Shown here in pieces: positions 23,832 through 32,875 of a DNA stretch of 64,000 bases. Position 1 is the first letter of the stretch. Each line of letters starts with the position of its first letter. Source of the DNA: JANQRA01 sp035550735. GTDB lineage: Bacteria; Actinomycetota; Acidimicrobiia; Spongiisociales; ZC4RG35. The DNA lies in the NCBI GenBank assembly GCA_035550735.1, contig DASZOM010000006.1, positions 26,987 to 90,986 on the forward strand, written 5' to 3'. A program made the position numbers and the translations under genes. The notes under the pieces are model-generated. The model was not told the DNA's origin, ran no database searches, and was given only the letters and a program-made list of their open reading frames with translations.

Positions 23832-25115
23832 CTAGCGCTCTTCGATCGGGACCACGGTGCGGTCGGTCTTGCCGATGTAGATCTGACGGGGGCGGTAGAT
23901 GCGCGCCTCGGGATCGCCGGCGAGCTCCCGCCACTGTGCCAGCCATCCCGGCAGACGGCCCATCGCGAACAGCACGGTGAACATGTCGGTGGGAAAGCCC
24001 ATCGCCCGGTAGATGATCCCCGAGTAGAAGTCGACGTTCGGGTAGAGCTTGCGCTCCACGAAGTAATCGTCGGAGAGCGCTATCTCCTCGAGCTGCAGGG
24101 CGAGGTCGAGGATCGGGTCATCCACTCCCATCGCCTCGAGGACGTCCTCGGCCGCCTTCTTGAGGATCTTCGCCCGGGGGTCGAAGTTCTTGTACACCCG
24201 GTGGCCGAATCCCATCAGTCGGAATGGGTCGTCCTTGTCCTTTGCCCGCTTGATCACGGTTTCGATGTCGTCCCCGGATGCCGTTATCTGGTCGAGCATC
24301 TCGAGCACGGCCTGGTTGGCACCCCCGTGTAGAGGGCCGCTCAATGCGGCGATGCCCGCCGATATCGAGCTGAATATGTTGGCGTGACCAGAGCCCACCA
24401 GACGCACGGCGGAAGACGAGCAGTTCTGCCCGTGGTCGGCGTGGAGGATGAGGAGCATGTTCAACGCCTTGGCCACCACCGGATCGGGCCGGTAGTCCTC
24501 GGCGGGGACCGAGAACATCATCCGGAGGAAGTTCTCCGAGTAGTCGAGCGTGTTGTCCGGATAGACGTAGGGCTGATGCACCGAGTACTTGTATGACCAG
24601 GCGATCATCGTTGGGGTCTTGGCGATGAGCCGTCGGGCGCTCAGGTCGACCGCATCCCGGTCGAGGGGGTCGAGGGCGTCCGGGTAATAGGTGGCCAGCG
24701 CGGATGTGGCCGCCGCCAGGATCGACATCGGGTGAGCGCTGTGCGGGAAGGCCTCGAACAGGCGCTTCATGTCCTCCCGCAGCAGGGTGTGATGGGTGAT
24801 CGTGTCCGTGTAGGCATCGAGCTCGGTCTTGGTCGGCAGATCCCCGTATTGGAGGAGGTAGGCCACCTCGAGGAAACCGGTGCTCTCGGCGAGCTGCTCG
24901 ATGGGATAGCCGCGGTAGTGCAGAATGCCCTCTTCCCCGTTGATGTAGGTGATCTCGGATCGTCCCTCGGCCGTGTTGCCGAAGCCTCGGTCCAACGTGA
25001 CGAGACCCAGCGAGGAGCGCAGGCTGGAGATGTCGATCGCATCCTCGTCTTCGGTCCCTGTGAAGACAGGCAGCTCCAACTCGCGGTCCCCGTAGCGCAA
25101 AACGGCGTCGGCCAT
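23832..25115 (-). CDS. gltA: citrate synthase (type II)
   Basis: It condenses oxaloacetate and acetyl-CoA to citrate, the entry step of the TCA cycle. The 427-residue protein has the catalytic histidines in PLHGGANQ and GFGHRVYK and the catalytic Asp in PNVDFYSG. An N-terminal extension (GFGNTAEGRSEITYINGEEG...) is typical of the hexameric NADH-sensitive type found in many bacteria. I chose ATG 25115 because AGAAAGGA precedes it; the open frame extends 21 nt further into the upstream gene. It follows the EF-G-like gene by 17 nt on the same strand. Confidence 0.96.
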   Translation of the reverse strand: MADAVLRYGDRELELPVFTGTEDEDAIDISSLRSSLGLVTLDRGFGNTAEGRSEITYINGEEGILHYRGYPIEQLAESTGFLEVAYLLQYGDLPTKTELDAYTDTITHHTLLREDMKRLFEAFPHSAHPMSILAAATSALATYYPDALDPLDRDAVDLSARRLIAKTPTMIAWSYKYSVHQPYVYPDNTLDYSENFLRMMFSVPAEDYRPDPVVAKALNMLLILHADHGQNCSSSAVRLVGSGHANIFSSISAGIAALSGPLHGGANQAVLEMLDQITASGDDIETVIKRAKDKDDPFRLMGFGHRVYKNFDPRAKILKKAAEDVLEAMGVDDPILDLALQLEEIALSDDYFVERKLYPNVDFYSGIIYRAMGFPTDMFTVLFAMGRLPGWLAQWRELAGDPEARIYRPRQIYIGKTDRTVVPIEER

Positions 25116-25132
25116 CCCAATCCTTTCTGGTG

Positions 25133-27181
25133 TCACGCGTCCTCGGAGCGAGCAGCGATCACGGCTTGCGCCTCATTGTGGGGCACTTCCTCGTAGTGGT
25201 CGAACTCCATCTCGAACGTCCCTCGACCCGAGGTGATGGATCTCAGCTCGGCTGCGTACTGCTGCATCTCGGCCATGGGCACCTCGGCGTTGACCGTGCG
25301 CAACGAGCCTTCACCCTCCATGCCGAGCACCTTGCCCCGCTTCGAGTTGATGTCACCCATCACGTCACCCAGATTCTCCTCGGGGACCGTGATCGCAACC
25401 TTCATGATGGGCTCCAACAGCACCGGCTTCAGCTTGTCGGCTGCGGCCTTCACCGCCTGGATGCCGGCCATGCGGAAGGACATCTCGTCGGAGTCCACGG
25501 CGTGGTACTTGCCGTCGTAGAGCTCGGCGGCGACGTCCACCACCGGGAACCCGGCGAGGACCCCTCGTTGCAGCGCCTCCTGGACCCCTTTGTCTACGGC
25601 CGGGATCAGCCCCCTGGGGATGGATCCACCCTTGATCGAGTCGATGAACTCGTAGCCGCTCCCGCGGGGCCTGGGGGAGAAGCGGACGGAGGCGACGCCG
25701 AACTGGCCCCTCCCGCCCGATTGCTTCTTGTGCTTCCCCTCCGCATCGGCGGTCGCCATGATCGACTCCCGGTAGGGGATCTTGGGGATGGTGGAGTCGA
25801 TCTCCACGCCGTACATGCGCCTGATCCGGGCGAGGGTCACCTCGAGATGGGTGTCGCCGAGACCGGAGAGGATGGTCTCGCCGGTCTCCGCCCTGCGTTC
25901 GACGCTGATCGTGGGGTCGCTCTCCTCGATGCGGTGGAGAGCGGTGGACATCTTCTCGTCGTCCTGGTGAGAGTGGGGAGCGATCGCCAGCTCGGCAACC
26001 GGGGTCGGGTACCGAACCGGTTCGATGACGGCATCGAGCCCGGGGGAGCGGAGGGTGTCGCCCGGCTGGAGGTCCTCCACCTTGGCGACCGCACCGATCC
26101 CGCCCACCGGCAGCTCGGAGACGTCCTGGTGGTCCTTGCCCTGGAGCTTGAAGAGGCTGTGGAGCCGGACCCGGCCGCCCCGCGCCAGCTCCAGGTCCAT
26201 GTCGGCCTTCACCGTGCCCGAGTAGATGCGGAACAGCGAGATCCGCCCGACGAACGGATCGGAGAAGGTCTTGAAGACGTAGGCGAGCACCGGGCCGTCC
26301 GCCGAAGGCTCGATGGCGGTGCCCTGCCGTAGCGCAGGCATCGAGCGCTCCAGCGGGCTGGGCCCGTAATCGAGGATGAACTCGAGGAGGAGGTCGATAC
26401 CGATCAGCTTGTCCGCTGAGGTGACGAGGACAGGATGGATCTCGCCGGCGATGATGCCGTGGTGGATCGTGTCGACGATCTGCTGGCGGCTGGGCTCCGT
26501 GCCCTCGAAGTACGCCTCCATCATCGCGTCGTCGGTCTCGACGACGCTCTCGATCAGGGCCGTGTGGGCGATGTGGACCAGATCGGCCACGTCGTCGGGA
26601 AGGTCGACTTGCTTGCCGTTTGGTGACCCCGCCTCGTACTCGTAGGCACGCTCCGTCGCCACCCGCACCACTCCGCGCAGGCTCTCCTCCGAGCCGAGAG
26701 GGACCTGAATGGGCGCCAGCGACTTGCCGAACGAGCTCCTCAGCTCGTCCATGACCCGTTCGTAAGAGGCACGCTCCCGGTCGAGCTTCGTGATGACGAT
26801 TGCTCGGGGGATGCCCTCTTCCTCGGCGGCTCTCCACAAGACCTCGGTCTGCACCTCGACGCCGTCGACGGCCGACACGGCGAACAGGGCCAGATCGGCG
26901 GCACGCAGGGCCGTTCTGGCGTCACCTCCGAACTCGGTGGAGCCAGGCGAGTCGAGGATGTTGATGCGGGTTCCGTTCCAATCGACGGTCGCCACCGCCA
27001 AACCGAGTGAGATCCCACGCTCGATCTCCTCGGGCTCGTAGTCGAATGTCGTGGTGCCTTGCTCGATCGATCCCATCCGGTTTGTTGCTCCGCCGACGAA
27101 GAGCATGGCCTCGGCGAGCGTGGTCTTCCCGCTGCCGCCATGACCGACCAGGGCGACGTTCCTGATCTTCTCGGGAACCAC
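25133..27181 (-). CDS. elongation factor G-like protein (EF-G2/FusA2 type)
   Basis: This 682-residue protein has the five-domain EF-G layout: P-loop GHGGSGKTT (13-21), G domain to about 265, a beta-barrel domain II, and domains III-V with GRGQFGVASVRF and GKVLGMEGEG. Several canonical residues differ: the DTPGH motif reads DSPGS (catalytic His replaced), NKxD reads TKLD, and RGIT reads RGIS. These match the non-canonical EF-G2/FusA2 paralogues of actinobacteria rather than the housekeeping translocase. GTG 27181 follows a strong AAGGAGG. It is divergent from pgsA and upstream of gltA, possibly co-transcribed. Confidence 0.9.
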   Translation of the reverse strand: MVPEKIRNVALVGHGGSGKTTLAEAMLFVGGATNRMGSIEQGTTTFDYEPEEIERGISLGLAVATVDWNGTRINILDSPGSTEFGGDARTALRAADLALFAVSAVDGVEVQTEVLWRAAEEEGIPRAIVITKLDRERASYERVMDELRSSFGKSLAPIQVPLGSEESLRGVVRVATERAYEYEAGSPNGKQVDLPDDVADLVHIAHTALIESVVETDDAMMEAYFEGTEPSRQQIVDTIHHGIIAGEIHPVLVTSADKLIGIDLLLEFILDYGPSPLERSMPALRQGTAIEPSADGPVLAYVFKTFSDPFVGRISLFRIYSGTVKADMDLELARGGRVRLHSLFKLQGKDHQDVSELPVGGIGAVAKVEDLQPGDTLRSPGLDAVIEPVRYPTPVAELAIAPHSHQDDEKMSTALHRIEESDPTISVERRAETGETILSGLGDTHLEVTLARIRRMYGVEIDSTIPKIPYRESIMATADAEGKHKKQSGGRGQFGVASVRFSPRPRGSGYEFIDSIKGGSIPRGLIPAVDKGVQEALQRGVLAGFPVVDVAAELYDGKYHAVDSDEMSFRMAGIQAVKAAADKLKPVLLEPIMKVAITVPEENLGDVMGDINSKRGKVLGMEGEGSLRTVNAEVPMAEMQQYAAELRSITSGRGTFEMEFDHYEEVPHNEAQAVIAARSEDA

Positions 27182-27245
27182 GAAACCTCCTTGTGGAAAA
27201 ACGCGATCCTAACCCTGGTGATCCCCCACGTTTTCAGGCGGGTGC

Positions 27246-27251
27246 TACTTT
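27246..27251 (+). promoter_or_regulatory. candidate -10 (TACTTT) for the pgsA-patA-pimA operon
   Basis: TACTTT is followed by six bases and the pgsA GTG start, with no Shine-Dalgarno sequence. It lies in the divergent region shared with the EF-G-like gene, whose own candidate -10 is TAGGAT on the other strand. Confidence 0.55.
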
Positions 27252-27257
27252 CTCGCC

Positions 27258-27827
27258 GTGATCGATACCCGGGTCAGGCCGCATGTGACCCGCTACCTCG
27301 ACGCCATGGGACGAGGGCTGGCCTCCATCGGCTTCACACCGGCGGCGATGACCGCCCTCGGCCTTGCGCTGGTGCTCACCGGAGCCGTGATGGTGGGGAT
27401 GAACCGTCTTCTCCTGGGCGCATGCGTGATCGCGGTGGGATCGATGCTCGACGGGCTCGATGGTGCGGTGGCGCGGGCCTCGGGGCAGGTGTCCGCCCGG
27501 GGCGCCTTCCTGGATTCCGCGTTTGACCGTGTCGGTGAGATCGCGGCCTTCGCCGGTCTCGCCTTCGCCATGGAGGGTGAGGCGAGGGTCCTGTTGCTGA
27601 TCGTGCTGTCCGTGGGCGGGGCGATGCTCGTCCCCTACATGCGGGCACGAGCCGAGGCGGAGGGCCTTGCCGGCCAAGGCGGGCTCATGGGCCGCACCGA
27701 GAGACTGATCCTCTTCTGCGCCGGGCTGATCTTCGGGTTCGTCGAGCCGATGCTCTGGATCTTCGTGGTGCTGGTCTGGGTGACGGCGCTGACCCGTTTC
27801 ACCCGCTCCTATCGCTCCATCTCGTGA
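27258..27827 (+). CDS. pgsA: phosphatidylinositol-phosphate synthase (CDP-alcohol phosphatidyltransferase)
   Basis: It is predicted to join CDP-diacylglycerol and inositol-3-phosphate in the cytoplasmic membrane, the first step of actinobacterial phosphatidylinositol synthesis. The 189-residue protein is mostly transmembrane helices and contains the complete signature DGLDGAVAR-x8-G-x3-D-x3-D (about residues 66-92). The next two genes, an acyltransferase and a PimA-type mannosyltransferase, fix the inositol assignment over glycerol-phosphate homologues. The start is GTG 27258. Its stop overlaps the acyltransferase start. Confidence 0.93.
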   Translation: MIDTRVRPHVTRYLDAMGRGLASIGFTPAAMTALGLALVLTGAVMVGMNRLLLGACVIAVGSMLDGLDGAVARASGQVSARGAFLDSAFDRVGEIAAFAGLAFAMEGEARVLLLIVLSVGGAMLVPYMRARAEAEGLAGQGGLMGRTERLILFCAGLIFGFVEPMLWIFVVLVWVTALTRFTRSYRSIS

Positions 27828-28702
27828 TGGACTATCTCGCCTACCTGGCCCTTCGCGCCGGTATGGGACTTCTCGGTGTCCTCCCGGGTGCGGCCGTTCG
27901 CCGGATGGGGTCGTGGTTCGGCCGGGCATGGGCCATCTTCGACAGGCGGCGGAGGGCGATGGCGACACGTCACATGAGACGGGTGCTCGGCGAGCAGGTC
28001 TCGGCCGAGGAGGCCGCCATCGAGGTCATGAGGGCCTATGGCCGCTATTACGCCGAGGCATTGTGGGCCAGGGCGCATCGTGTCGAGGAGATGCTGGCGG
28101 TCACCCGGGTCGACGGTCTGGAGCACATCCTGGCGGCGCGCGACGCCGGCACCGGGATGATCTACGCCCTGCCCCACATGGGGAACTGGGAGGCTGCCGC
28201 CCCTATCGCCGTGAGCGAGGGCGTCCCGGTGGTGGCGGTGGCGGAGGAGCTGCCCAACCTCCGCATCACCGACTGGTTCACCGAGATGCGAGCCGGCTTT
28301 GGGATCGAGATCGTGCTCGCCACCGGCCGTGTCGAGGTGATGCGTCGGCTCGAGGAGGCGATCGCCCGGAACAAGGCTGTCGCCCTGCTCTGCGACCGTG
28401 ACCTCAAGGGGAGGGGAGTGGAGGTGGAGTTCTTCGGGGAGAAGACCACCCTGCCTCCGGGCCCGGCCACCCTCGCCGTGCGCACCGGGGCTCCACTGCT
28501 GCCGGTCGGGTGCTATTTCGCCGACGGCGGCTATCGGGTCGTCATCAAGCCGCCGCTTCCGGTGCCCGACGCGGGCACTCGCGGCCAGAAGGTGGAGGCG
28601 ATGACTCAATCGCTCGCCTACGAGCTCGAGAAGATCATCTCCGAAGATCCCCGTCAGTGGCACCTGGTGGTGCCCAACTGGCCGTCCGACCGTGAGACGT
28701 GA
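27827..28702 (+). CDS. patA: phosphatidylinositol mannoside acyltransferase (LpxL/HtrB family)
   Basis: It is predicted to acylate the mannose of phosphatidylinositol monomannoside at the inner face of the membrane. The 291-residue protein has an N-terminal hydrophobic anchor (about 5-25), the acyltransferase motif LPHMGNWEAA (HX4E, about residue 109), and LLCDRDLKGRGVEVEFFGE with a downstream PPGPATLAV, all in LpxL-family order. The ATG overlaps the pgsA stop; GTG 27824 is an equal alternative. Position between pgsA and pimA is the conserved actinobacterial order. Confidence 0.92.
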   Translation: MDYLAYLALRAGMGLLGVLPGAAVRRMGSWFGRAWAIFDRRRRAMATRHMRRVLGEQVSAEEAAIEVMRAYGRYYAEALWARAHRVEEMLAVTRVDGLEHILAARDAGTGMIYALPHMGNWEAAAPIAVSEGVPVVAVAEELPNLRITDWFTEMRAGFGIEIVLATGRVEVMRRLEEAIARNKAVALLCDRDLKGRGVEVEFFGEKTTLPPGPATLAVRTGAPLLPVGCYFADGGYRVVIKPPLPVPDAGTRGQKVEAMTQSLAYELEKIISEDPRQWHLVVPNWPSDRET

Positions 28703-29731
28703 GTGAGGATCGGGCTCCTCTGCCCCTATGACCTCTCCCAGCCGGGCGGGGTGCAGGAACAGGTGAAAGGCCTGCGCGCGGCGTTGCGCGGCTACGACGA
28801 CGAGGTAGTGATCCTCGCTCCCGGAGCAGGAGACGACGACGACACGGTCGACCTGGGCGGGACGGTCTCGGTGCCCGGCAACCTGTCCAAGGTCCCGATC
28901 AGCCTCGATCCGACGGTGGGCCGGCGAATCAAGGCTGCGACCGCCGGGCTCGACCTGGTTCATGTCCACGAGCCCCTGATGCCGATGGCCTCGCTGATGG
29001 CGCTGCGCTGCGACCGACCGGTGGTCGCCACGTTCCATGCCGCAACGAGCCCGCTGGGGACCCGTCTCTACCGGCTGCTCGGGCCACGGATCCGCTCCCT
29101 CCTCGGCCCGAATTTGAGACGGGTGACCGCGGTGTCGCCGACCGCAGCCGCTCCTGTGTCCGACTCGCTACCGGTGTCCATCGTGCCCAACGGCCTCGAC
29201 GTCGCCGCCTTCACACGAGACGGGCAGCCCTCAGCGCTCCGAGTCTGCTTCCTCGGTCGGGACGAGCCACGCAAGGGCCTCGACGTCCTACTCGCGGCAT
29301 GGGCGGATGTGGCAGCCGAGATTCCCGACGCCGAACTGATCGCGATGGGGGCGAACCGGGGCTCCGAGGGAGTCCAATGGCTCGGTCGAGTCGGTGAGCG
29401 CACCAAGGTCGACACCCTGTCGAGCTCGGCGATCTACGTAGCCCCCCATCTGGGCCGGGAGTCGTTCGGGATCGTCCTGGTGGAGGCTATGGCCGCCGGT
29501 GCCGCTGTGGTCGCATCAGACCTCGAGGCGTTCCGCTACGTGGCAGGCGATGCTGCCCTCTACTTCCCGCCGGGTGACAGCAAGGCACTCGCCGAGCGCT
29601 TGACTTCGTTGCTCCGTGGCGAGGACGAGAGGCGGCGTCTACGTGCCGCCGGCAGGGAACGCGCCCAGCGCTTCGACTGGGAGAGAGTGGCCGGGCACTA
29701 CCGCTCCGTCTACCAGCAGGCGCTCTCTTAG
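28703..29731 (+). CDS. pimA: phosphatidylinositol alpha-mannosyltransferase (GT4)
   Basis: It is predicted to transfer the first mannose from GDP-mannose to phosphatidylinositol. The 342-residue GT-B glycosyltransferase has the N-terminal glycine-rich acceptor loop QPGGVQEQV, VHVHEPLMP, SIVPNGLDV, FLGRDEPRKGLDVLL, and the C-terminal ESFGIVLVEAMAAGAAVVASD (E-x7-E nucleotide-sugar motif). GTG 28703 directly abuts the patA stop. It ends the PIM operon; a separate promoter then precedes pdxS. Confidence 0.93.
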   Translation: MRIGLLCPYDLSQPGGVQEQVKGLRAALRGYDDEVVILAPGAGDDDDTVDLGGTVSVPGNLSKVPISLDPTVGRRIKAATAGLDLVHVHEPLMPMASLMALRCDRPVVATFHAATSPLGTRLYRLLGPRIRSLLGPNLRRVTAVSPTAAAPVSDSLPVSIVPNGLDVAAFTRDGQPSALRVCFLGRDEPRKGLDVLLAAWADVAAEIPDAELIAMGANRGSEGVQWLGRVGERTKVDTLSSSAIYVAPHLGRESFGIVLVEAMAAGAAVVASDLEAFRYVAGDAALYFPPGDSKALAERLTSLLRGEDERRRLRAAGRERAQRFDWERVAGHYRSVYQQALS

Positions 29732-29751
29732 GAGAGAAGGCGGTCGGACGG

Positions 29752-29757
29752 TACAAT
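29752..29757 (+). promoter_or_regulatory. -10 element (TACAAT) for pdxS
   Basis: TACAAT is close to the sigma-A consensus and lies 27 bases before the pdxS GTG, with AAAGGAG (29768-29774) between them. The expected transcription start is near 29764. Unlike many genes here, pdxS has a normal leader. Confidence 0.65.
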
Positions 29758-29784
29758 TCGACCTCGCAAAGGAGACTCGTAGAC

Positions 29785-30666
29785 GTGGAAACAGGGACAG
29801 ATCGTGTCAAGCGCGGCCTAGCCGAGATGTTGAAAGGCGGCGTCATCATGGACGTCGTCGACGCAGATCAGGCCAGGATCGCCGAAGAGGCCGGGGCCGT
29901 GTCGGTGATGGCGCTCGAGCGGGTACCTGCCGACATCCGCAAGGACGGCGGCGTGGCCCGGATGTCTGACCCCTCGAAGATCGAGGAGATCCAGAACGCG
30001 GTCACAATTCCGGTGATGGCGAAGTGCCGGATCGGCCACTTCGCCGAGGCTGCGGTGCTGCAGTCACTCGGCATCGACTACATCGACGAGTCAGAGGTGC
30101 TCACCCCGGCCGACGAGGAGCACCATGTCGACAAGTGGGCCTTCACAACGCCGTTCGTTTGTGGCGCCCGCAATCTCGGTGAGGCTCTCCGGCGGATCGG
30201 CGAGGGCGCAGCCATGATCCGGACCAAGGGCGAGGCCGGCACCGGCAATGTGGTCGAGGCGGTCCGTCACATGAGGACGATGACCAACGAGATCCGCCGG
30301 CTCGCATCCCTCGGCCAGGAGCAGCTGATGTCCGCGGCCCGTGACCTCGCTGCTCCTTACGACCTGGTCCGTGAAGTCGCCGAGACCGGGAAGCTCCCGG
30401 TGGTGAACTTCGCCGCAGGTGGGATCGCCACCCCCGCAGACGCCGCCCTGATGATGGGCCTCGGTGTCGACGGTGTCTTCGTCGGCTCCGGCATCTTCAA
30501 GAGCTCCGACCCGGCCGGCTACGCCCGTGCCATCGTCGAGGCGACCACGTTCTGGAACGAGCCGGACGTCGTTGCCAAGGTGTCCCGTGGCCTCGGCCAG
30601 GCAATGCCCGGCCTGGAGATGGAGACCCTCTCGGAAGCGGAGCAGCTGGCGCGTCGAGGCTGGTGA
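29785..30666 (+). CDS. pdxS: pyridoxal 5'-phosphate synthase, lyase subunit
   Basis: It builds PLP from ribose-5-phosphate, glyceraldehyde-3-phosphate and ammonia supplied by PdxT. The 293-residue TIM barrel shows MALERVPADIRKDGGVARM, the first catalytic lysine in VMAKCRIGHF (about residue 77), and the second in RTKGEAGTGN (about 147). The GTG start has AAAGGAG ten bases upstream. pdxT follows immediately, so the dodecameric PdxS/PdxT complex is encoded as an operon. Confidence 0.97.
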   Translation: METGTDRVKRGLAEMLKGGVIMDVVDADQARIAEEAGAVSVMALERVPADIRKDGGVARMSDPSKIEEIQNAVTIPVMAKCRIGHFAEAAVLQSLGIDYIDESEVLTPADEEHHVDKWAFTTPFVCGARNLGEALRRIGEGAAMIRTKGEAGTGNVVEAVRHMRTMTNEIRRLASLGQEQLMSAARDLAAPYDLVREVAETGKLPVVNFAAGGIATPADAALMMGLGVDGVFVGSGIFKSSDPAGYARAIVEATTFWNEPDVVAKVSRGLGQAMPGLEMETLSEAEQLARRGW

Positions 30667-30668
30667 GC

Positions 30669-31232
30669 ATGGCCCGGGTCGGCGTGCTCGCCCTACAGGG
30701 CGACTTCCGTGAGCACCTGAGGATCCTCACCGATCTGGGTGTCGAGCCCGTGCCGGTGAAGACGCCGGAACAGCTCTCCTCGGTGGGCGCACTGGTCATT
30801 CCCGGAGGAGAGTCCACCACGATCGGGAAGCTGGCAGTCCGCTTCGGCCTCCTGGCGCCACTCGCCGAGGCCATCGATCGAGGTTTGCCCGTCTACGGCA
30901 CCTGCGCCGGGATGATCCTGCTGTCCGGCGCAGTGACCGAGGGTGACCAACCACTGATCGGCGCCCTCGATGTCGTGGTCAAGCGGAATGCATTCGGCCG
31001 CCAGAACGAGTCCTTCGAGGCCGACCTCGACGTCACCGGCCTGACCGAGCCCTTTCACGCCGTCTTCATCCGCGCTCCCTGGATCGAGAAGGTTGGGTCC
31101 GAGGTCGAGGTCCTCGCCGAGATGGGCGAGCATCCCGTGATGGTGCGTCAGGATCGAGTCCTGGCGACCTCGTTCCATCCCGAGCTGACCGGTGACGAGC
31201 GGATCCACCAGATGCTGCTCGACCTGATCTGA
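30669..31232 (+). CDS. pdxT: pyridoxal 5'-phosphate synthase, glutaminase subunit
   Basis: It hydrolyses glutamine and channels ammonia to PdxS. The 187-residue class I-type glutaminase has LALQGDFREH, GGEST, nucleophile Cys in YGTCAGM (about residue 79), and the His-Glu pair in FHPELT (about 170-172). ATG 30669 gives the usual short N-terminus; GTG 30663 overlapping the pdxS stop is possible. It is followed 7 nt later by yebC. Confidence 0.96.
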   Translation: MARVGVLALQGDFREHLRILTDLGVEPVPVKTPEQLSSVGALVIPGGESTTIGKLAVRFGLLAPLAEAIDRGLPVYGTCAGMILLSGAVTEGDQPLIGALDVVVKRNAFGRQNESFEADLDVTGLTEPFHAVFIRAPWIEKVGSEVEVLAEMGEHPVMVRQDRVLATSFHPELTGDERIHQMLLDLI

Positions 31233-31239
31233 GGCCCGT

Positions 31240-31989
31240 ATGGCTGGACACTCCAAATGGGCGAACATCAAGCACCGCAAGGGCCGCCAGGATGCGGCGC
31301 GAGGGAAGCTGTTCGGAAAACTGGCCAAGGCGATCGAGGTTGCGGCACGCGAGGGTGGAGGCAACGTCGATTTCAACCCGACCCTGGCCACCGCGGTCGA
31401 GAAGGCCAAGGCGGCCTCGATGCCCAACGACAACATCGACCGGGCGATCAAGCGCGGGTCCGGCGAGGCCGAAGGTGCGTCCTACGAGGAGTTCTACTAC
31501 GAGGGCTACGGTCCCGGCGGGGTCGCCCTCTACGTTCAGGTCCTCACCGACAATCGAAACAGGGCCGCCTCCGACGTACGCTCGACATTCACACGCCACA
31601 ACGGAAACCTCGGCGAGCCCGGCTCGGTCGGATACCTGTTCGACCAGAAGGGATTGATCATGGTGACCGGTGATGAGGACGAGATCATGCTCGCCGCCCT
31701 GGACGCCGGCGCCGAGGACGTCCGCGACGCCGGTGACGGGATATTCGAGGTGATCACATCGGCGGGGGACGTGCGGCCGGTCCGAGACGCCCTCGTCGCC
31801 GGTGGTGTCGAGGTGGAGAGCTCGGACGTCACCCAACTTCCCTCCAACCTCGTCCCGGTGGAGGAAGGCACCGCCAGGCAGGTTCTGCGGCTCATCGACG
31901 CCCTCGACGACCTGGACGATGTCCAGGCTGTCTACTCCAACTACGACATCGACGACTCGGTCATGGAGAAAGTCCTGGCCGAGGCGTGA
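31240..31989 (+). CDS. yebC: YebC/PmpR family regulator
   Basis: This 249-residue protein begins with the family hallmark MAGHSKWANIKHRKG and contains PNDNIDRAIKRGSGE and YEGYGPGGVALYV in the correct order. Members bind DNA as regulators, and recent work on homologues also ties them to translation of difficult peptide stretches. The family usually sits just before ruvC in actinobacteria. Here about 3.7 kb of accessory genes intervenes. The stop overlaps the thioesterase start (GTGA). Confidence 0.95.
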   Translation: MAGHSKWANIKHRKGRQDAARGKLFGKLAKAIEVAAREGGGNVDFNPTLATAVEKAKAASMPNDNIDRAIKRGSGEAEGASYEEFYYEGYGPGGVALYVQVLTDNRNRAASDVRSTFTRHNGNLGEPGSVGYLFDQKGLIMVTGDEDEIMLAALDAGAEDVRDAGDGIFEVITSAGDVRPVRDALVAGGVEVESSDVTQLPSNLVPVEEGTARQVLRLIDALDDLDDVQAVYSNYDIDDSVMEKVLAEA

Positions 31990-32405
31990 GCGCCACCGTC
32001 GACGAAGTCAAAGCCTTCTTCGCCGAGCATCTCCCCTTCTTCGACAGATTCGGTTTCTCCGTCGAGTCGATCGAAGACGGCGTCGGAGTCGCCCGTTTCA
32101 CCTACGACCCGACCTGGACCAGGCCGTACGGCGTGATCAACGGGGGCACGCTGATGGCACTCGCCGACGTGGCGGTCTACCTGGCGATATTCGGCCGTCA
32201 CGGGATCGTCCCCCTGGCGGTGACCAACGAGCTGAAGATGAACTTCCTCCGCCCGGCGATGGATGGTGACGTGCTCGCCCGTGCAGTCCTGTTGAAAGCG
32301 GGGCGGCGGATCGCCTACGGAACGGTCGACGTCTTCATGGACGGCGCACCGGAGAGGCTGGTCGCCCACGCCACGTCCAGCTATGTGATGCCGGACACAG
32401 CGTGA
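31986..32405 (+). CDS. hotdog-fold thioesterase (PaaI-like)
   Basis: This 139-residue hotdog protein has the PaaI-like active-site helix GVINGGTLMALADVAVYLA (about residues 49-67) and the strand VTNELKMNFLRPA. It is likely to hydrolyse acyl-CoA thioesters; the acyl group is unknown. The GTG start overlaps the yebC stop and its own stop overlaps the next gene, so it is translationally coupled in the pdxST-yebC transcript. Confidence 0.85.
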   Translation: MSATVDEVKAFFAEHLPFFDRFGFSVESIEDGVGVARFTYDPTWTRPYGVINGGTLMALADVAVYLAIFGRHGIVPLAVTNELKMNFLRPAMDGDVLARAVLLKAGRRIAYGTVDVFMDGAPERLVAHATSSYVMPDTA

Positions 32406-32875
32406 GCTACGAGCTAAGTCCGGTCACCGTGTCCGCCTTCGTCCCGGCACCCCCGGACGAGGTATTCGCTTACGTGTCGGACACCCGCAACGACCCCAAG
32501 TGGTGCCCCAACGTCACCGGCGTCGAGCAGGTCTCTGGCGAAGGGGTTGGAGTCGGCTCCCGCTTTCGGTTCCACCAGAGCATTGAGGTGCAGGGGAGGA
32601 CCCTCGACTCCGAGGTCGAGGTCGAAGTGCTCTCCATTGCCGATCGTGCCATCGAATGGGCTGTCGACGACCGCTTCCAATCCCGTCATGTCCGTCTCGG
32701 TGTCGAGCCGGTCGAGGGCGGATCGAAGGTGACCCAGCGGACTACAGCCACCTTCAAACGCAAGCCGGGCATAGCCCGTTGGGCGTACCCCTTCCTGGCT
32801 CGGCGAACCTTCCGAAAGCAGTTCACCGAGTTGGCCGGGGTATTCGGCCAACGAACCCCACCACCTGATCCATGA
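32402..32875 (+). CDS. SRPBCC-family (polyketide cyclase/dehydrase-like) protein
   Basis: This 157-residue START/SRPBCC-fold protein begins with VSAFVPAPPDEVFAYVSDTRNDPKW split by the usual first strand and helix. It then shows GVGSRFRFHQ and a VEGGSKVTQRTT strand. The fold forms a hydrophobic ligand pocket; the ligand is unknown. GTG 32402 overlaps the thioesterase stop and its TGA overlaps the ATG of the cyclase remnant, so the series of 4-nt overlaps continues to 32875. Confidence 0.85.
   Translation: MSYELSPVTVSAFVPAPPDEVFAYVSDTRNDPKWCPNVTGVEQVSGEGVGVGSRFRFHQSIEVQGRTLDSEVEVEVLSIADRAIEWAVDDRFQSRHVRLGVEPVEGGSKVTQRTTATFKRKPGIARWAYPFLARRTFRKQFTELAGVFGQRTPPPDP

Noticed and set aside
31986..32875. 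Thioesterase/SRPBCC pair as a toxin-antitoxin module
   Set aside because: Both proteins have ordinary ligand-binding or thioesterase folds, and 4-nt overlaps are the general style of this genome.
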